Shown here in pieces: positions 1 to 11,300 of a stretch of 64,000 nt of DNA (its first letter is position 1; every line of letters begins with the position of its first letter). Below the pieces are notes generated by a model. The model saw nothing but the letters and a program-made list of their open reading frames with translations, did no database searches and was not told where the DNA came from. The translations under genes and the position numbers were made by a program. The stretch lies in NCBI GenBank assembly GCA_933822405.4, contig CAKOGP040000002.1, positions 639,954-703,953 on the forward strand, given 5' to 3'. This DNA comes from Cylindrotheca closterium. Its lineage: Eukaryota; Bacillariophyta; Bacillariophyceae; Bacillariales; Bacillariaceae.

Positions 1-76
1 TTAATCGTTTGATTCAATTAGCCGTTGCAAATTTCTTTGTCACAAAATTTCCACAAACCAGTCTTTCACAATTTCA

Positions 77-1198
77 ATGATGGAAACGATCATGAGTGCC
101 AATTCAAAGCGCAACGTCCAATGCTCTATTTGCATTGAAAGGATGAAAAATCCTATCAAATTGCCATGTACGCATGAGTTTTGTTATGATTGCTTGGAAA
201 ACTGGAGACCAAAATTTGACATTCGCAACAAGCGGACTTGCCCACAATGTCGGTGTGCAATTCCGCCAACGCGGGAAATGATGACTGAAATCAATTCCAT
301 CAAGACAGCTTTCATCAATATTGAGGCCCAGTTGAATACTTCTGGGCCATTGATTATCCCCGAGCATCCTGCGTATGCGTACATTCGGCTTTTGCCAAAA
401 AGTGCACAACAACCAGAAATGCGACGTGCACTTGAGCGTCGAGGCCAAGTACAACTAGACAATGTCAACCAATTCGAAACTCGATATGGAAAAGACCCTC
501 AAGTGCTCGATGATAGCGCTTGCTTCGACGAGTTGCCCGAGCACATGGCCGAAGCTGTGAGATTAAACAACCTAAAAGCGATTCTTGATTTCTTGGGTCC
601 GATCCCAATTTCCAAGAGGAGATTGCATGCAAAATGTCCCGCCTACTCAGATGACACATTGCTTCATATGACAGCTTCTTATGGGAATATCCCACTCATG
701 AACTTTCTTCTATATCTCGGGGCAGATGTGAACACTCCAAATCTCTATCAATTTACTCCACTATTCCACGCTTTGGTCGATGACCAAGCCGGCGTAGCCG
801 CAAGAGTTTTACTACGCTGGGGTGTTCGGAAAGTCTTGCAATGTTCCGACACTTTGGAGCCATCCCCACCTCTGGCGTACGTTGCCCACAAGGGTGGGAA
901 AGCTGCAATTTCAGAACTTCTGAAAACACCTCTTGGGGGGAGGCGTTGTGTGCTGCAGAAGATGCACTCCGTACCTCGTTTAAACGGACAGGTCGGTATT
1001 GTGGGAGAGTATGATTCGGAATTTAATGTCTATGAAGTAACGATGGAGAAAAGTGGTGAGACAATTCATGTTTCCAGTCGTTTGCTCAAACGGTGTGATC
1101 AAACGCCGACAGGCTTCACATTCAAAAAGATCAATCATCATACCTTGGGAGAAGTAGCAAGGCTCCATTCCTTCACTCGAGCTTTGTCGAGCCCATGA
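77..1198 (+). CDS. RING-finger / ankyrin-repeat protein (probable E3 ubiquitin ligase)
   Basis: A single exon encodes 373 aa. Residues 16-58 form a C3HC4 RING finger: C16, C19, C31, H33, C36, C39, C55 and C58 have the expected spacing, so ubiquitin-ligase activity with an E2 enzyme is likely. Residues ~195-280 contain two to three ankyrin repeats (cores TLLHMTASYGN and TPLFHALVDD), the probable substrate-binding part. The C-terminus (~295-345) has a motif of the form RPxLNGQxGxVGEY...VYEV...SRLL, which I associate with RING-ankyrin proteins of diatoms. The start is the first ATG of an ATGATG pair. The substrate and cell location cannot be read from the sequence; there is no signal peptide or membrane segment. 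Confidence 0.85.
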   Translation: MMETIMSANSKRNVQCSICIERMKNPIKLPCTHEFCYDCLENWRPKFDIRNKRTCPQCRCAIPPTREMMTEINSIKTAFINIEAQLNTSGPLIIPEHPAYAYIRLLPKSAQQPEMRRALERRGQVQLDNVNQFETRYGKDPQVLDDSACFDELPEHMAEAVRLNNLKAILDFLGPIPISKRRLHAKCPAYSDDTLLHMTASYGNIPLMNFLLYLGADVNTPNLYQFTPLFHALVDDQAGVAARVLLRWGVRKVLQCSDTLEPSPPLAYVAHKGGKAAISELLKTPLGGRRCVLQKMHSVPRLNGQVGIVGEYDSEFNVYEVTMEKSGETIHVSSRLLKRCDQTPTGFTFKKINHHTLGEVARLHSFTRALSSP

Positions 1199-2215
1199 TC
1201 CTTGTGGCATTTGATTTTGGTGCTAAGATCGTCCAAGGGGGAGGAATTCACATGGTACACTCGTCATCATCGTCAAGACATGTACCAAAGGCAACATTCG
1301 TGCTGACTCACTCCTAGTAATTCATCCACATAAATTTCATGACTTTTCGAAGCAATTTTTTCCTTCTTGTTCTTCGTCAATCTCACAATCCTTCAGTATG
1401 AACTCCGGAATGAGGCAGATCATGGTCAGTTTCAAACTATCAGACATCCGATTTTGGTTTCTTCTGACGGAAACCAACCAACATGATGCGACGAATGAAT
1501 CCCAGAAATCATACATCCAGAGCAATGCCTGTGACAAAAGGAGTGAAGCCAAAGCGTTGATTCATCGTTGGGAAAAGCACGTCTGGAATGCACTGATGGC
1601 AAATGTGATGAATACCGATTTTATGCCACAAGGGATTACTGTAACAGTCCCTCCAGCAATCCTCTAACCACCATCATCAAGGCAATTGTGGAAAGACCAC
1701 AAAGAAGAAGCCATTTCCAAATGCTTTTCTCCCATTTTCGACCAATCAAATTCAGGACGATTGGGAGTCTTGGGTGGATCCGCTAGATATACGGGAGCTC
1801 CTTACCATATAGCGATGGGATCCTTCTTGCAGCCACCAGGAGTCGGTGGTGCCGTAGTCGTGCTGGACTCCGATTTGAGTTTCGTCTTTTGGGTAGAACG
1901 AGCAGCCATTTCAACCAAACCTGCTACTCGCCCGAACTCATAGTGGTCAGCGTGTATTCTGCAAAAGAACTTGACGAGTTGGCAACGAACCCTGACAAAG
2001 ACATTGAAGATCCCACATGGGAAAAAAGATGGGCAATGATGTTGACGTAACAAAGTTGCTGTCTATCTGTCCCCACAAATTCCTGATCCCCCAGTCCCCC
2101 ATTGTTGTAGGCTCCTCCAAGTACTACATCAGACCCCGATTGCCATCACGATTCGAACTTCATTATTCTAATTTGTTCCAACTCATGAAACTGCTGTCAA
2201 ATTTTGAATCTGACG
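1199..2215. other. Intergenic, no supported gene
   Basis: About 1 kb. Several overlapping open frames of 70-90 codons exist on the plus strand (around 1398-1667, 1686-1943 and 2017-2223), but none has a recognisable domain, and they follow one another in different frames. They could be remains of a decayed gene, but I cannot show it. The last part should hold the promoter and leader of the downstream aminopeptidase. Confidence 0.5.
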
Positions 2216-3567
2216 ATGGCTAGTAAGTTCCACATCTTCTTGCTGGCAGTTGCATCAGCTTCGGTAGAGGCCTTCTATCCTACTACACACTCGTCTTCCC
2301 CTGTGAGAGGAGGGAGAGAACTATACATGAACAATAAGTCGACGACGACGAAGAAGAAAGGCAAGTCTTCTGGACAAGGCTTTGGTGGAGCCATGGGAAT
2401 GACGACAAAATCATCCTTCCCATACGCTGGGAGCATTGTTCCTGGAATCATTTCGGAGCAGAGAATAGTAGTAGATGAGAAAATTGTCTCACCAAGCTAC
2501 GCACGGGATGGAATTCCAAAGGAGAAGTCGCCTGCACTTTTGCCTTGGATTATTGAAGTCAAAACCGCCGATGAAATCGAGAAAATGAGAGCCGCAGGAA
2601 AATTGGCCAGGGAGGTCCTCGATCTCGCAGGGCGCGCTGTCGCTCCAGGAGTTACAACGGATGAGATTGACACTATTGTCCACGAGGCAGTAGTTAAGGT
2701 GAGTGAGTCTACAACAGTATTCAAACCATATAGTCTCCCAACCACAACGGTGCACTGTACGTTCCTCACATTTTTTTCTATCAGGCTGGAGCTTACCCCT
2801 CTCCACTCAACTACCATGGGTTTCCCAAATCCTGCTGTACCAGCGTGAATGAGGTCATTTGCCATGGTATCCCGGACTCGCGTAAACTGGAGGAAGGCGA
2901 TGTCATCAATCTTGATATCACAACGTACCTAGACGGTTACCATGGGGACTGCAGTGAAATGTTTGTTGTCGGTGAAGCATCGCCAAGGACCAAGAAATTG
3001 CTTCAGAGTACTTATGATTGCTGGATTAAGGCATGCAACTCTGTGAAACCAGGAAGGGACTACAAGGAGATCGGTGCAATTATTGAAGACCATGTTACTG
3101 CCGACGGTTTCACAACTGTGCGAAATATCTTTGGACATGGAATCGGTAGCACTTTTCACACAACGCCCGATATTTTGCATTATCGCAACAATGAGCCCAA
3201 TGGTCAAATGGCTGCTGGACACACATTCACTATTGAACCAATGATCTGTGAAGGATCGGCAAAGTTTCTTAACTGGCCCGATGGCTGGACAATTACGACT
3301 GTTGATGGAAAGAACTCTGCGCAATTTGAACATACGTTATTGATAACCGACGATGGCGTCGAGGCACTCACTGCCAAAAACGAGAACTCCAAACTTCAAT
3401 TTTGGGAAAAGGAATCAGAAGTTCACAAAGGACTTTGGGTTGGCACTTCGAAAGCTGCAAAGAAACGTGCTGCTGAAATCAATGGTGTAATTCCTCTCCG
3501 TCCAACTAGTAGACTATGTGTTGTAGCCAAAGTCTCTGCGCATGAACCCTCAAGTCTTAAAAGTTGA
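2216..3567 (+). CDS. Methionine aminopeptidase type I, plastid-targeted
   Basis: Two exons, 2216-2698 and 2785-3567, flank an 86-nt intron (GTGAGT...TATCAG, phase 0) and give 421 aa. The enzyme removes the initiator Met from new proteins. The five metal ligands of the MetAP family are present: D205 and D216 (DITTYLDGYHGD), H279 (GHGIG), E312 (FTIEPM) and E343 (QFEHT). The segment just after the splice, GAYPSPLNYHGFPKSC, matches the conserved substrate-pocket region and confirms the junction. The N-terminus (MASKFHIFLLAVASASVEAF) is a signal peptide ending before Phe, the diatom plastid import motif, so the protein probably works on plastid-encoded proteins. The ATG at 2216 is used because the upstream frame extension has no ATG. 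Confidence 0.93.
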
Positions 3568-4204
3568 TCCATAGAGAAGTAACTCTATATTGCTTTCCTG
3601 AAATTTACTCTCACGTGAAAGCGAATATATGTCAGGGACGTCTAAAAGGCGGCACGTCTACTGGTTGGTTTGGTGTAAGTGTTGTCAATACAACCATCAA
3701 TCTAGCATCACTCGGGTATCCAGGTCCGCAAATTGAAATGTCGTCAATGTCACATATTTATCTTCAAGAACATGTCTCCACGCCATACAGAAGGAACAAA
3801 GTGAATCTGCACCAAACAATTGTTCTTTATGGCTCGTCATGTTTGGTTCTTCTAAGCCATTATAACTTTCATCCTTCGTTTCGATCAGGTAATGCGAGAT
3901 TTTAAGTAGTGTGTGTCGCTTGGGCCGTTTTCACTGTTGCTGTTTGCATGGGCAACTGTTGCATAAGTGACGACAAGGTCTTGGTACGCTTACGATCGGA
4001 TTGAGAATCAGCACTCAATATCCAGTCGATCATCGCATCATCGCATCATCGCATCATCGCATCATCGCATCGTCGCATCGTCGCATCATCGAATCTCGTC
4101 GTCAGAATTTTCGACTCGCCCGATCGAAAGCAATGCTGACGTGTCGCAATAATAAGTCGCAAGTTGCAATGTTCCATACATCGGTACAGAGTTGACAATT
4201 GGCA
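3568..4204. other. Intergenic with a short tandem repeat, no supported gene
   Basis: An open frame of 113 codons (3564-3905) overlaps the stop of the aminopeptidase and has no recognisable domain. I see no RNA gene. A simple tandem repeat lies at 4031-4091. Confidence 0.5.
4031..4091. repeat. 8-bp tandem repeat (CATCATCG)n
   Basis: About seven and a half copies of CATCATCG. Two copies carry the variant CATCGTCG. The 8-bp period would shift the frame, which argues against coding. Confidence 0.85.
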
Positions 4205-4807
4205 ATGGCATCCATGCTAGGTATGAACCTCCGAAAAGTGGCTCTAGGGGCCATGGAAGCACCCCTGGGAATTCGTGCTGTCCAGAAAAGGGCTTCTTCG
4301 TTTCATAGAAGACTAGAAACCCCGTCACAACGAGGCTTCCCTCCGTTGATGATGAGAAATGGAACTGATCGACGATTTATAAAAACGTCTTCAGCTACCA
4401 AGACAACTGTTCCTGAGCCACAGGGTATTGCTGGATTCTGGCAACGATTCATAGGACCAAAGCCAATGCCAGAACGATGGACAGCAGCTTGGTATCGTGA
4501 AGTGACGTTGATTTGCACGGTTTTTGCTATCACTGGTTCCTCTACCATGGTTTTGGTCCGTCCGGCTGTCTCGAAAGGTCTCGCTCTAGAGGGCAGTATG
4601 AAAGAAGGACCATGGTCGTACCGGATTTGTTCCATTGTCATCATGACACCAATATACGCTACACTGCTCGTAATGGTTGGAACTCTTTTTGGTCGGCATC
4701 ACTATTTCCGTCACTTCTCGGTCAAGATGTGGAGTCGGTTCGGAATCCCACCAGAAATGTTGGACGCAACCTTTCACGAAACCAAGAAAACCTTTCGAAA
4801 GTGGTGA
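4205..4807 (+). CDS. DUF6787-like small membrane protein, probably mitochondrial
   Basis: A single exon encodes 200 aa. The N-terminal ~75 residues are rich in Arg, Ser and Ala with few acidic residues (RAVQKRASSFHRR), like a mitochondrial presequence. The conserved part starts at PERWTAAWYREVTLICTVFA and holds two membrane segments, about residues 96-117 (ICTVFAITGSSTMVLVRPAV) and 138-162 (RICSIVIMTPIYATLLVMVG). It ends with FGRHHYFRHFSVKMWSRFG. This resembles the DUF6787 family as I remember it: two helices followed by a basic FG-rich end. Its function is unknown. The ATG at 4205 is the first in frame. Confidence 0.7.
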   Translation: MASMLGMNLRKVALGAMEAPLGIRAVQKRASSFHRRLETPSQRGFPPLMMRNGTDRRFIKTSSATKTTVPEPQGIAGFWQRFIGPKPMPERWTAAWYREVTLICTVFAITGSSTMVLVRPAVSKGLALEGSMKEGPWSYRICSIVIMTPIYATLLVMVGTLFGRHHYFRHFSVKMWSRFGIPPEMLDATFHETKKTFRKW

Positions 4808-4908
4808 CGTATTAGCAATGTGTCTGATAGACCGTCCCCATTGTTTGCCAAACGCTAGAAATTGCTTTTCTTTTTTATTTAAAATACAAGAGTAAATGAT
4901 TTCAATGT

Positions 4909-5925
4909 TCATAATCTATCAAAAGGCTTCATTATTGGTTCAGCACCTTGCACATCTTTTGGGGCAAGGACCTTTTGTCCCTTCACGTTTTTACAAACGA
5001 AACTGAAGCTCTGCCCGGGCTGTGTATAAGAACGAACGAAAGAAAAACATGAGACCAAGATGAAATCAAAAGCACAATCTTGATGTAGGCCTACTGCATG
5101 TCTGCAACCAGCACTTACAATCCATCCAGCATCAATTGCCTCCTTCATGGTTTCATAAGTCTTCCATTGAGGCTCGGATTCTGGCTCTTCAACGACTGGT
5201 GCTTCCGCCGCTGCCATTGCCTTCTTTTTGCGGCCACCCTTTTTCTTCTTTCCACCCTTCTTCTTGGGTGGCGGCACACTCACGCTCTCAATAAAAAAGT
5301 CGTTTCGAGCGTCGGTAAAAGGCCGAATGTTGTTTTGTTGCATAGCTTCCAAGACTGTCTCCCGAGCACACTCGTCCATAGCAAATGCCTTGTATGTCGG
5401 TTGCAGATGAGGTGGAATGGTTCCAGGTCGGAATCCTTGGAAGCTTTGTTGTTTGGCATCACCTGTAATCTTTTTGTAAATGGCCTCACTAAATCTTCCC
5501 AAATCAGCTTCGACACTACATAATAAAAAGCACACATTTTGTTAAAACATGCGTGATCGATATGAGATTGACGCAACGACAGAGCCGAGTACACATTTTC
5601 CGATCGACAACATCGACATCAACAAGATTTGGCAATAGAAGATTTCACTCATTCATTCAATCCAAACGACATTTCACCATGTAAAAACTCACCCATCAAT
5701 AGTAACAATCCAATCCGTAATTGATTCACCCACTTGTTGTACCGAACATCCACGAATGGTTCCACCCGAAACGACATCCCCTGCCCAATCGTCGTCACCC
5801 GGTAGAACACTAGTAATAACGGTGCTGGTGCTGCTTGAGTGGCGGACACCCAGATTTCCACCAGTGGAAACAAAGGATGTAACCTGAGCGATAGCTAGAG
5901 ATACGCAAAAAAGTGAAAGCTTCAT
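4909..5925 (-). CDS. Trigger-factor ribosome-binding-domain protein, plastid-targeted
   Basis: Three exons (5925-5693, 5515-5119, 5019-4909) with introns of 177 and 99 nt give 246 aa. The N-terminus MKLSLFCVSLAIAQVTSF is a signal peptide followed by Phe, indicating plastid import. The middle (VEADLGRFSEAIYKKITGD...FQGFRPGTIPPHLQPTYKAF) resembles the N-terminal ribosome-binding domain of trigger factor, including the GFRPG ribosome-docking loop. The peptidyl-prolyl isomerase and C-terminal chaperone domains are absent, as in the short trigger-factor-like proteins of plant plastids. A Lys-rich stretch (PPKKKGGKKKKGGRKKK) near residue 160 is unusual and could bind rRNA. The last exon (PGQSFSFVCKNV...) completes the domain. 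It probably helps fold plastid-made proteins as they leave the ribosome. Confidence 0.8.
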
Positions 5926-6244
5926 GTCGATGATGATGATTCAATGCAGATGTTCCAACAATATAAGTTCCAGCCGTAAGTTACTGCTTTTTGCAAAATA
6001 TTGTGTTTGGTTGAAGAATAAGAAAGAAATGTGTGTGTCAGAAACGTCATCGTTTGGGGATGCTCTAGCTGGTAAATACTCCCCCAAATGAATCAATCAT
6101 CCAACAAACAGAGGAGCAATGACAAAAAATTATAAACCACAACAACAATGCAACCAAGCCAAAACCAAACCCAGCTTTGACGAGATTTTCAGAATTGTAT
6201 TTTTATCATTTAGGTGTGTGTCCGTGTGTGTGTGTAGGACCTAG
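5926..6244. other. Intergenic between two minus-strand genes
   Basis: Contains the leader of the trigger-factor-like gene and the 3' end of the AP-4 mu gene. A GT-rich simple repeat lies at 6213-6235. Nothing else is seen. Confidence 0.6.
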
Positions 6245-7811
6245 TTACAGTCGGCACACATAGGAATTTGATTGTGTCACATACCGCACCCAGCGATAGG
6301 GAGTGTATCCCGCCATACTTTCCGCAATTCTCAGGTAGCGCACTTGCAGTTTGGAAACATTGTACATTGGAATCTCAAAATTCAAGTTGATTGGGCCAAC
6401 CTCTCGTCTTATCTGAGTTGTACACGCTTGCGACAAGGATACTTTGGCTTTCATGGTTTGTTCGGTACCACCGGGTAGCTTTTTCATGGTCCAGAGGATT
6501 TTGCCCTCCGATCGGACGAATTCAGCATTGGTGTATCCAGTTCCTGGACTGGATATGACATTACAGTGAGCTACATTCGTGCACTTGGGAAGTGGTAGCT
6601 CAACGGATACGTTGGCACCAAAATGGTTTTGTGGCATTTCTGCTCGGATCAAAATGGTAATCTCCAGTGTTTTGGAATCGACCTCTTCTATGGATGGGAA
6701 AATGCGGAACGGCGTGTTAAAGTCTCCAGTCAATCGATAATTCAGCACCACGAATTCACCCTCTGGTGGAACAAATGTTAGTGTTCTAGCACTTTCAAAT
6801 TCGTTCAGGTTGACACAGTCATTGAAGTTAATGTCGTCGACATTGACGCTTCCATAAGTCCCTGATTCCTTCTTTCCAATAATGAGATCTTCGTTGAGCG
6901 CCAGCCGTAATTCTGGATTTCCAGCTAGATAAGACTTCATTTGGATGCAACCATCAATCGTACTGTTGAGAACATATCCATTGGCGGAAAACAAAACGTT
7001 CAGTCGTTCCAGAATATCGACAAAGATCTCATTCTTTTGATTGGCATTACTGTCCGTCTTTCTTCCATTCGCATTGACAGATGAAATAACAGGTTTGTGT
7101 ACCGAGTTGGCAGACGCCGTCTTGGGGTTGATCATATTGGAAGTAGATCCAATGTTTTCGACCACAATGGGTTCGTTGTAGACGCACGACTTGAGCGTGG
7201 ATGTCCGAGTGATTTGTGGATATCCATAATCTAACATTTCATCCAACAATTCGTACAACAAAATAAAATTCTTTCGTATAGCCTCTTCGGAAAGCGTCCC
7301 ACAGTAATCCTTGAACACTCTGGCAACTGTTGACAGCAAGTCTATTTGTTTGAGAAAAACGGATGCGTGATGGATTGATGGATTGATGGATTGCCAAAGA
7401 TGGAATACAAAAATTGTGAGATTGGAAACCAAAATTGGACTGAATTAGTTTCCGTTTTGAAATTGAAACTGACTGACCTATGATTGTGACTGCCGATACA
7501 TTGCTAGCTGCTGCACACCCAAAGATGAGACCATTTCGTTTCACGTGTAGATAGGAAAGCCCATCAGGCATCATGAAGACCGGTGGAGCATCTCCCGTTT
7601 TCTGTTGTTTTTCGCCTGACTTTTGTTGGTCGGACGACGTCTCCTCGCCTCCTGGAGTGAGGTTCATTTCGTCCCAGAACTTGATTTTCCGAAAGAAAGC
7701 TTCTGTGTGGCTTCTTTCATGGGCTCCAGTGCCTCCTTCTCTGTAATTTCGATACTGTTTTGCGATGATTGTGTCCCCTCGTGGGGACAAAACAAAGAAA
7801 TTGGAGATCAT
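6245..7811 (-). CDS. AP4M1: AP-4 adaptor complex subunit mu
   Basis: Two exons (7811-7478 and 7341-6245) joined across a 136-nt intron (GTCAGT...AATAG, phase 1) give 476 aa. Residues 1-~145 are the longin-like N-domain starting MISNFFVLSPRGDTII, which matches the AP-4 mu start pattern better than AP-1, -2 or -3. The rest is the mu-homology domain (EIFVDILERLNVLFSANGY...DGCIQMKSYLAGNPELRLALNED), ending in the usual YVTQSNSYVCRL. AP-4 sorts cargo at the trans-Golgi network, and mu binds tyrosine-based sorting signals. A low-complexity insert of about 40 residues (GGEETSSDQQKSGEKQQ) sits in the N-domain. The intron is supported by LLSTVARVFKDYCG continuing the domain at the join. Confidence 0.9.
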
Positions 7812-8327
7812 TGTTTGTGCGGTGATTTTGATTTTGATTTCTCAATGCTACCACCGTGCATACGATGCCCTCGAATTTGAAGACTTCGGGGGAAACCTGT
7901 CGAAAATCGTGCGCATGCATCTACGCATTGCTACGGCGGCTACAGCAAAGCGAGCCTGCCTATGAGGATGGCAGTATCCTATTAAAGGGGAGGGGAAATA
8001 TGTCTACTTCCTCCCCTGTTATACGCAAGCCATCTTGGACCGCAAATTGAAAATAATCAAAACCATTCTCAAGGTTCCTCATTTGAAACCGCCGTTTGTG
8101 TATTCTACTTCATGAACCTCTTGTAACGGAAATAGCTAGTCGGGATATTGATTGTGAGAGAATCTTTTGTTACTGCTGCAGCTGCTGTATCGGTCGAGAG
8201 GCTCATCAAGGAGAAAGGACCGACAAAAATATCTCTTGATCATATCATCCTCGTCATTATCCAACGAAGCCAACGTTTACTTTGTGACAAGCCTTTCTTA
8301 TTGTGAACACAAAGCAGTTCACAAACA
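7812..8327. other. Divergent intergenic region (putative bidirectional promoter)
   Basis: 516 bp between the starts of the minus-strand AP-4 mu gene and the plus-strand WHIM-protein gene, so it should hold both promoters. I see no clear element or RNA gene. Confidence 0.5.
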
Positions 8328-11300
8328 ATGGCCGATCATGATATAGAACTAAAAGAAAAGAAACGGAAAAAGGCCCTCCGGCGGATGGGGAAGATGGTAG
8401 GCCACGCTTGGAATCTAGCAAATGCTGGTCCGTTTCAGGCGGGAGGGGGGAAAAGTACTGATGCCATTCTCTGCTTGACATCTTTGGGACAAAAGGTCGA
8501 CGATGGCAACTACAAATACGGAAGACATGGATGGGAAGATTTTGCGCGAGATCTGGGGGGAGTCTACAATAGTCACATTCATCGGTACGTAACTAGGAGA
8601 CATTTTGTCACATTTCAGCTGGCATTGTTGACAGAAATCGGCGTGGGCTCACAATTTGATACTGTTTTGCCTTTTTACAGCAAAACCAAACATGCCAAGA
8701 TGGCAAAGGACCATCTGGATCAAGTTTGTGCCATGCTGGCGGAGAAGGATGACTCGTTAGCTCGTGTTGCCAAGGATTTTGTACCCGATTCCAAGCCTTC
8801 CAAAAAGCGAAAGGCGGATACTCCCGATTCCAGATCCCGCAAGAAACCAGCCTCTGCCAAAAAGCCAAATGGCGGAGACATGGCTCTATCAGAACGCGAA
8901 GACCAGGCCATGGAAGCTCTTGGAGCATTTATGGAAGAAAAGGGAGGTTCCAAGGAAGTGGTCAAGAATTTTCGGTGTCGTGTGCAAAAGCAACCGGGTG
9001 GTCGGTTCGATACCAATTACTACAATGAGCATGGCCGAAGATTTCGGTCCATGGTCGAAGTTGGTCGATTCCTAGGTCTTGTGACTGCCGAACCCAGACG
9101 ATCCGCAGCTGGCAAACGGGCCAAGGTGTCACGGGCCAAGGTCAAAAAGGCCACCTCCCGCGAAACAGAAGCAGAGAAGAAACGATTGCGCAAAGAGCTC
9201 GACAAACTCCGCAAGCAACATACCAAAATCACCAAGTCCCTGGATGACTTTCTAACAGACCACAAGGACAGTCAATATCCCATTGAAGACTCCATGTTAC
9301 AGGAAGAAGAAACTGCTGCTGGCAAGGGTAGTCGCATTCTGCCCACCAATTCGGCTGCTGCTCGTATTCCGGACGTGGATCGATTTGAGGGGATTCCACA
9401 GCATTGCATGCCCGATGTCTTGGTTGCATGGGATTTCTTGTGTACTTTTACTCGAGCCTTGAGCTTGACGCCCATTTCCTTAGACGACTTTGTGCTGTGT
9501 TTGACCTACATGCCACCAGAGAAATCGAGTGATAGCGATGCTTTGAACACGCCGCCAGTGTATCTAGGTGAAGTGCATCTTTCACTGCTCAAGCTAATTC
9601 TTTCGGATAGGTCCAGTGATGAGTGGTGGTGGAGTATCCTCGAGGCGCCGGTTGCCGAAAGTTCCGTCGTCGAAAATGCTGATGCCACTGACAATGTGGA
9701 TGAAAGTGATTTGCCACTCATCAAAGTGGATTTTGCTGCCTTATTGGGGGAACAGGAAGACCCACTAATTACGACAAGTTGGCTGACAGCCTTGCACGAT
9801 ATTCCCAAAATGAGTGCCACGAACTCGGCTGCCATCAAGGCAAGCATCAAGACTGCAACGGATATCTGCGGAAACAAATTTGTGATTGCGTACTTGAAGA
9901 AGGCAACGAAGCTTGGAAAGACCAGTGGATCGGGATTCATGAAGCGTGCCGTGGTCTGGTTGCTGGAGCGGATGCGCGAGGCTCGACCGGATTTGGGAAA
10001 CCGAAACATTAACAAGGAAGCAGTGTTCAAGAAGAGAGCCAAAGTGGTCGATGAAGTATCACAGCAAATGGACAAGCTGAGTTCGGCTGCTTTGGCAGTC
10101 GAAGACGATGACTTGTTGTCTGATGCTGAATCTGACGACGATTCTGATGATTCTGATGTGGAAGAAGAGAATGGAGATACCGTCAAACAGGAACCGCAGT
10201 CTCAGACTGAACCAGATGATCATCCGGCTTCCTTCATTCCACCAAAACCTCCACCGACATTGGTGGACCTTCTGCTGCCACCCGGGAAACCAAGTCCACC
10301 ATCAGAGCTCTTCAATCCTTCTAGTTGGCCGCATTTAGCAGGTGCAACAGTTTGCCGTCTTCTCCATCGCTATACCAGGCTGCGGAATGAGGTGGACGAT
10401 AGTCTCCGTAGCGTGAGAGAAGTTTCTAGACTGACTGTTCGTCAGCGGAGAGAGCGCGAAGCGATTGCAAAAACCCGTGTCTTTTCCGAATTTGCTGTAC
10501 CACACGATGGCAAAGACCCATGCGACACAGCTGCCCAACATCTGTGTAGTGGAGGACGATACTTGGAATTGACTCCCTTGGAACGATTATGCATTCTAAG
10601 AGTACTCATCGATGCTGCTTACGATACCGCTCGAGTCTACGAAGTCGTTGACACGAACTACAAACAAAGTACAAGTGCAGTCAAAGCATTGGAAACGGAA
10701 CAGAGAAAATTCAAACGCGAGGCAAAGGAAAAGAGCGCCGCCAACGAAGCCGCCGCACGTCAAGACCTAGCATTGGAAGCAAGAAGGAACTTCATCGAAG
10801 AAAAGCGTGAGGAAATCCGCAAAGCGAATGAAGCAAACCAGGAACTCACGGACGACGATATCGATGAATTGACAGAAGACGACATTATCGAATTCGACGA
10901 AGACTTCAAGGCCGACTTCGAAGCATTGCCAGCACCTGAAAGTTTTAAGAAAGCCGAAGTAGTTGCAAGAGTAGCCAAAATGCTTGAAGCTGATGCATTT
11001 GAGACTGAGCTCTTGACAGTTCTCACCATGGACCAAATACTGGAAAACGAGAAAGAGCATGTCCAATCGCTCGAAGAAAGTCTTGCCGCATTGGGCGGTG
11101 AAGAGGCGCTCCTGAATCCAGAATTAGACAGAGACACAATGCGCGCTGTTGAAAAGCTTCGTCGAGAATTATTAAAAATCCAAGCTTCTGCGGAGTCGAT
11201 TCCAATCCAAAGAGAGGAAGCGATCGAACAACTGAAAGAAGCAATTGCGGATGGTACCATCAAGAGCCTCCGAGCTGCCATCAGGTCTGCGAAGACGGCT

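Noticed and set aside
1398..1943. Possible small genes between the RING and MetAP genes
   Set aside because: Overlapping frames of 70-90 codons without domains, splice logic or conserved motifs.
9506..10186. 226-codon minus-strand open frame
   Set aside because: Antisense shadow of the WHIM/DDT gene. It is Ser-rich and lacks a domain, while the plus strand has a clear long gene.
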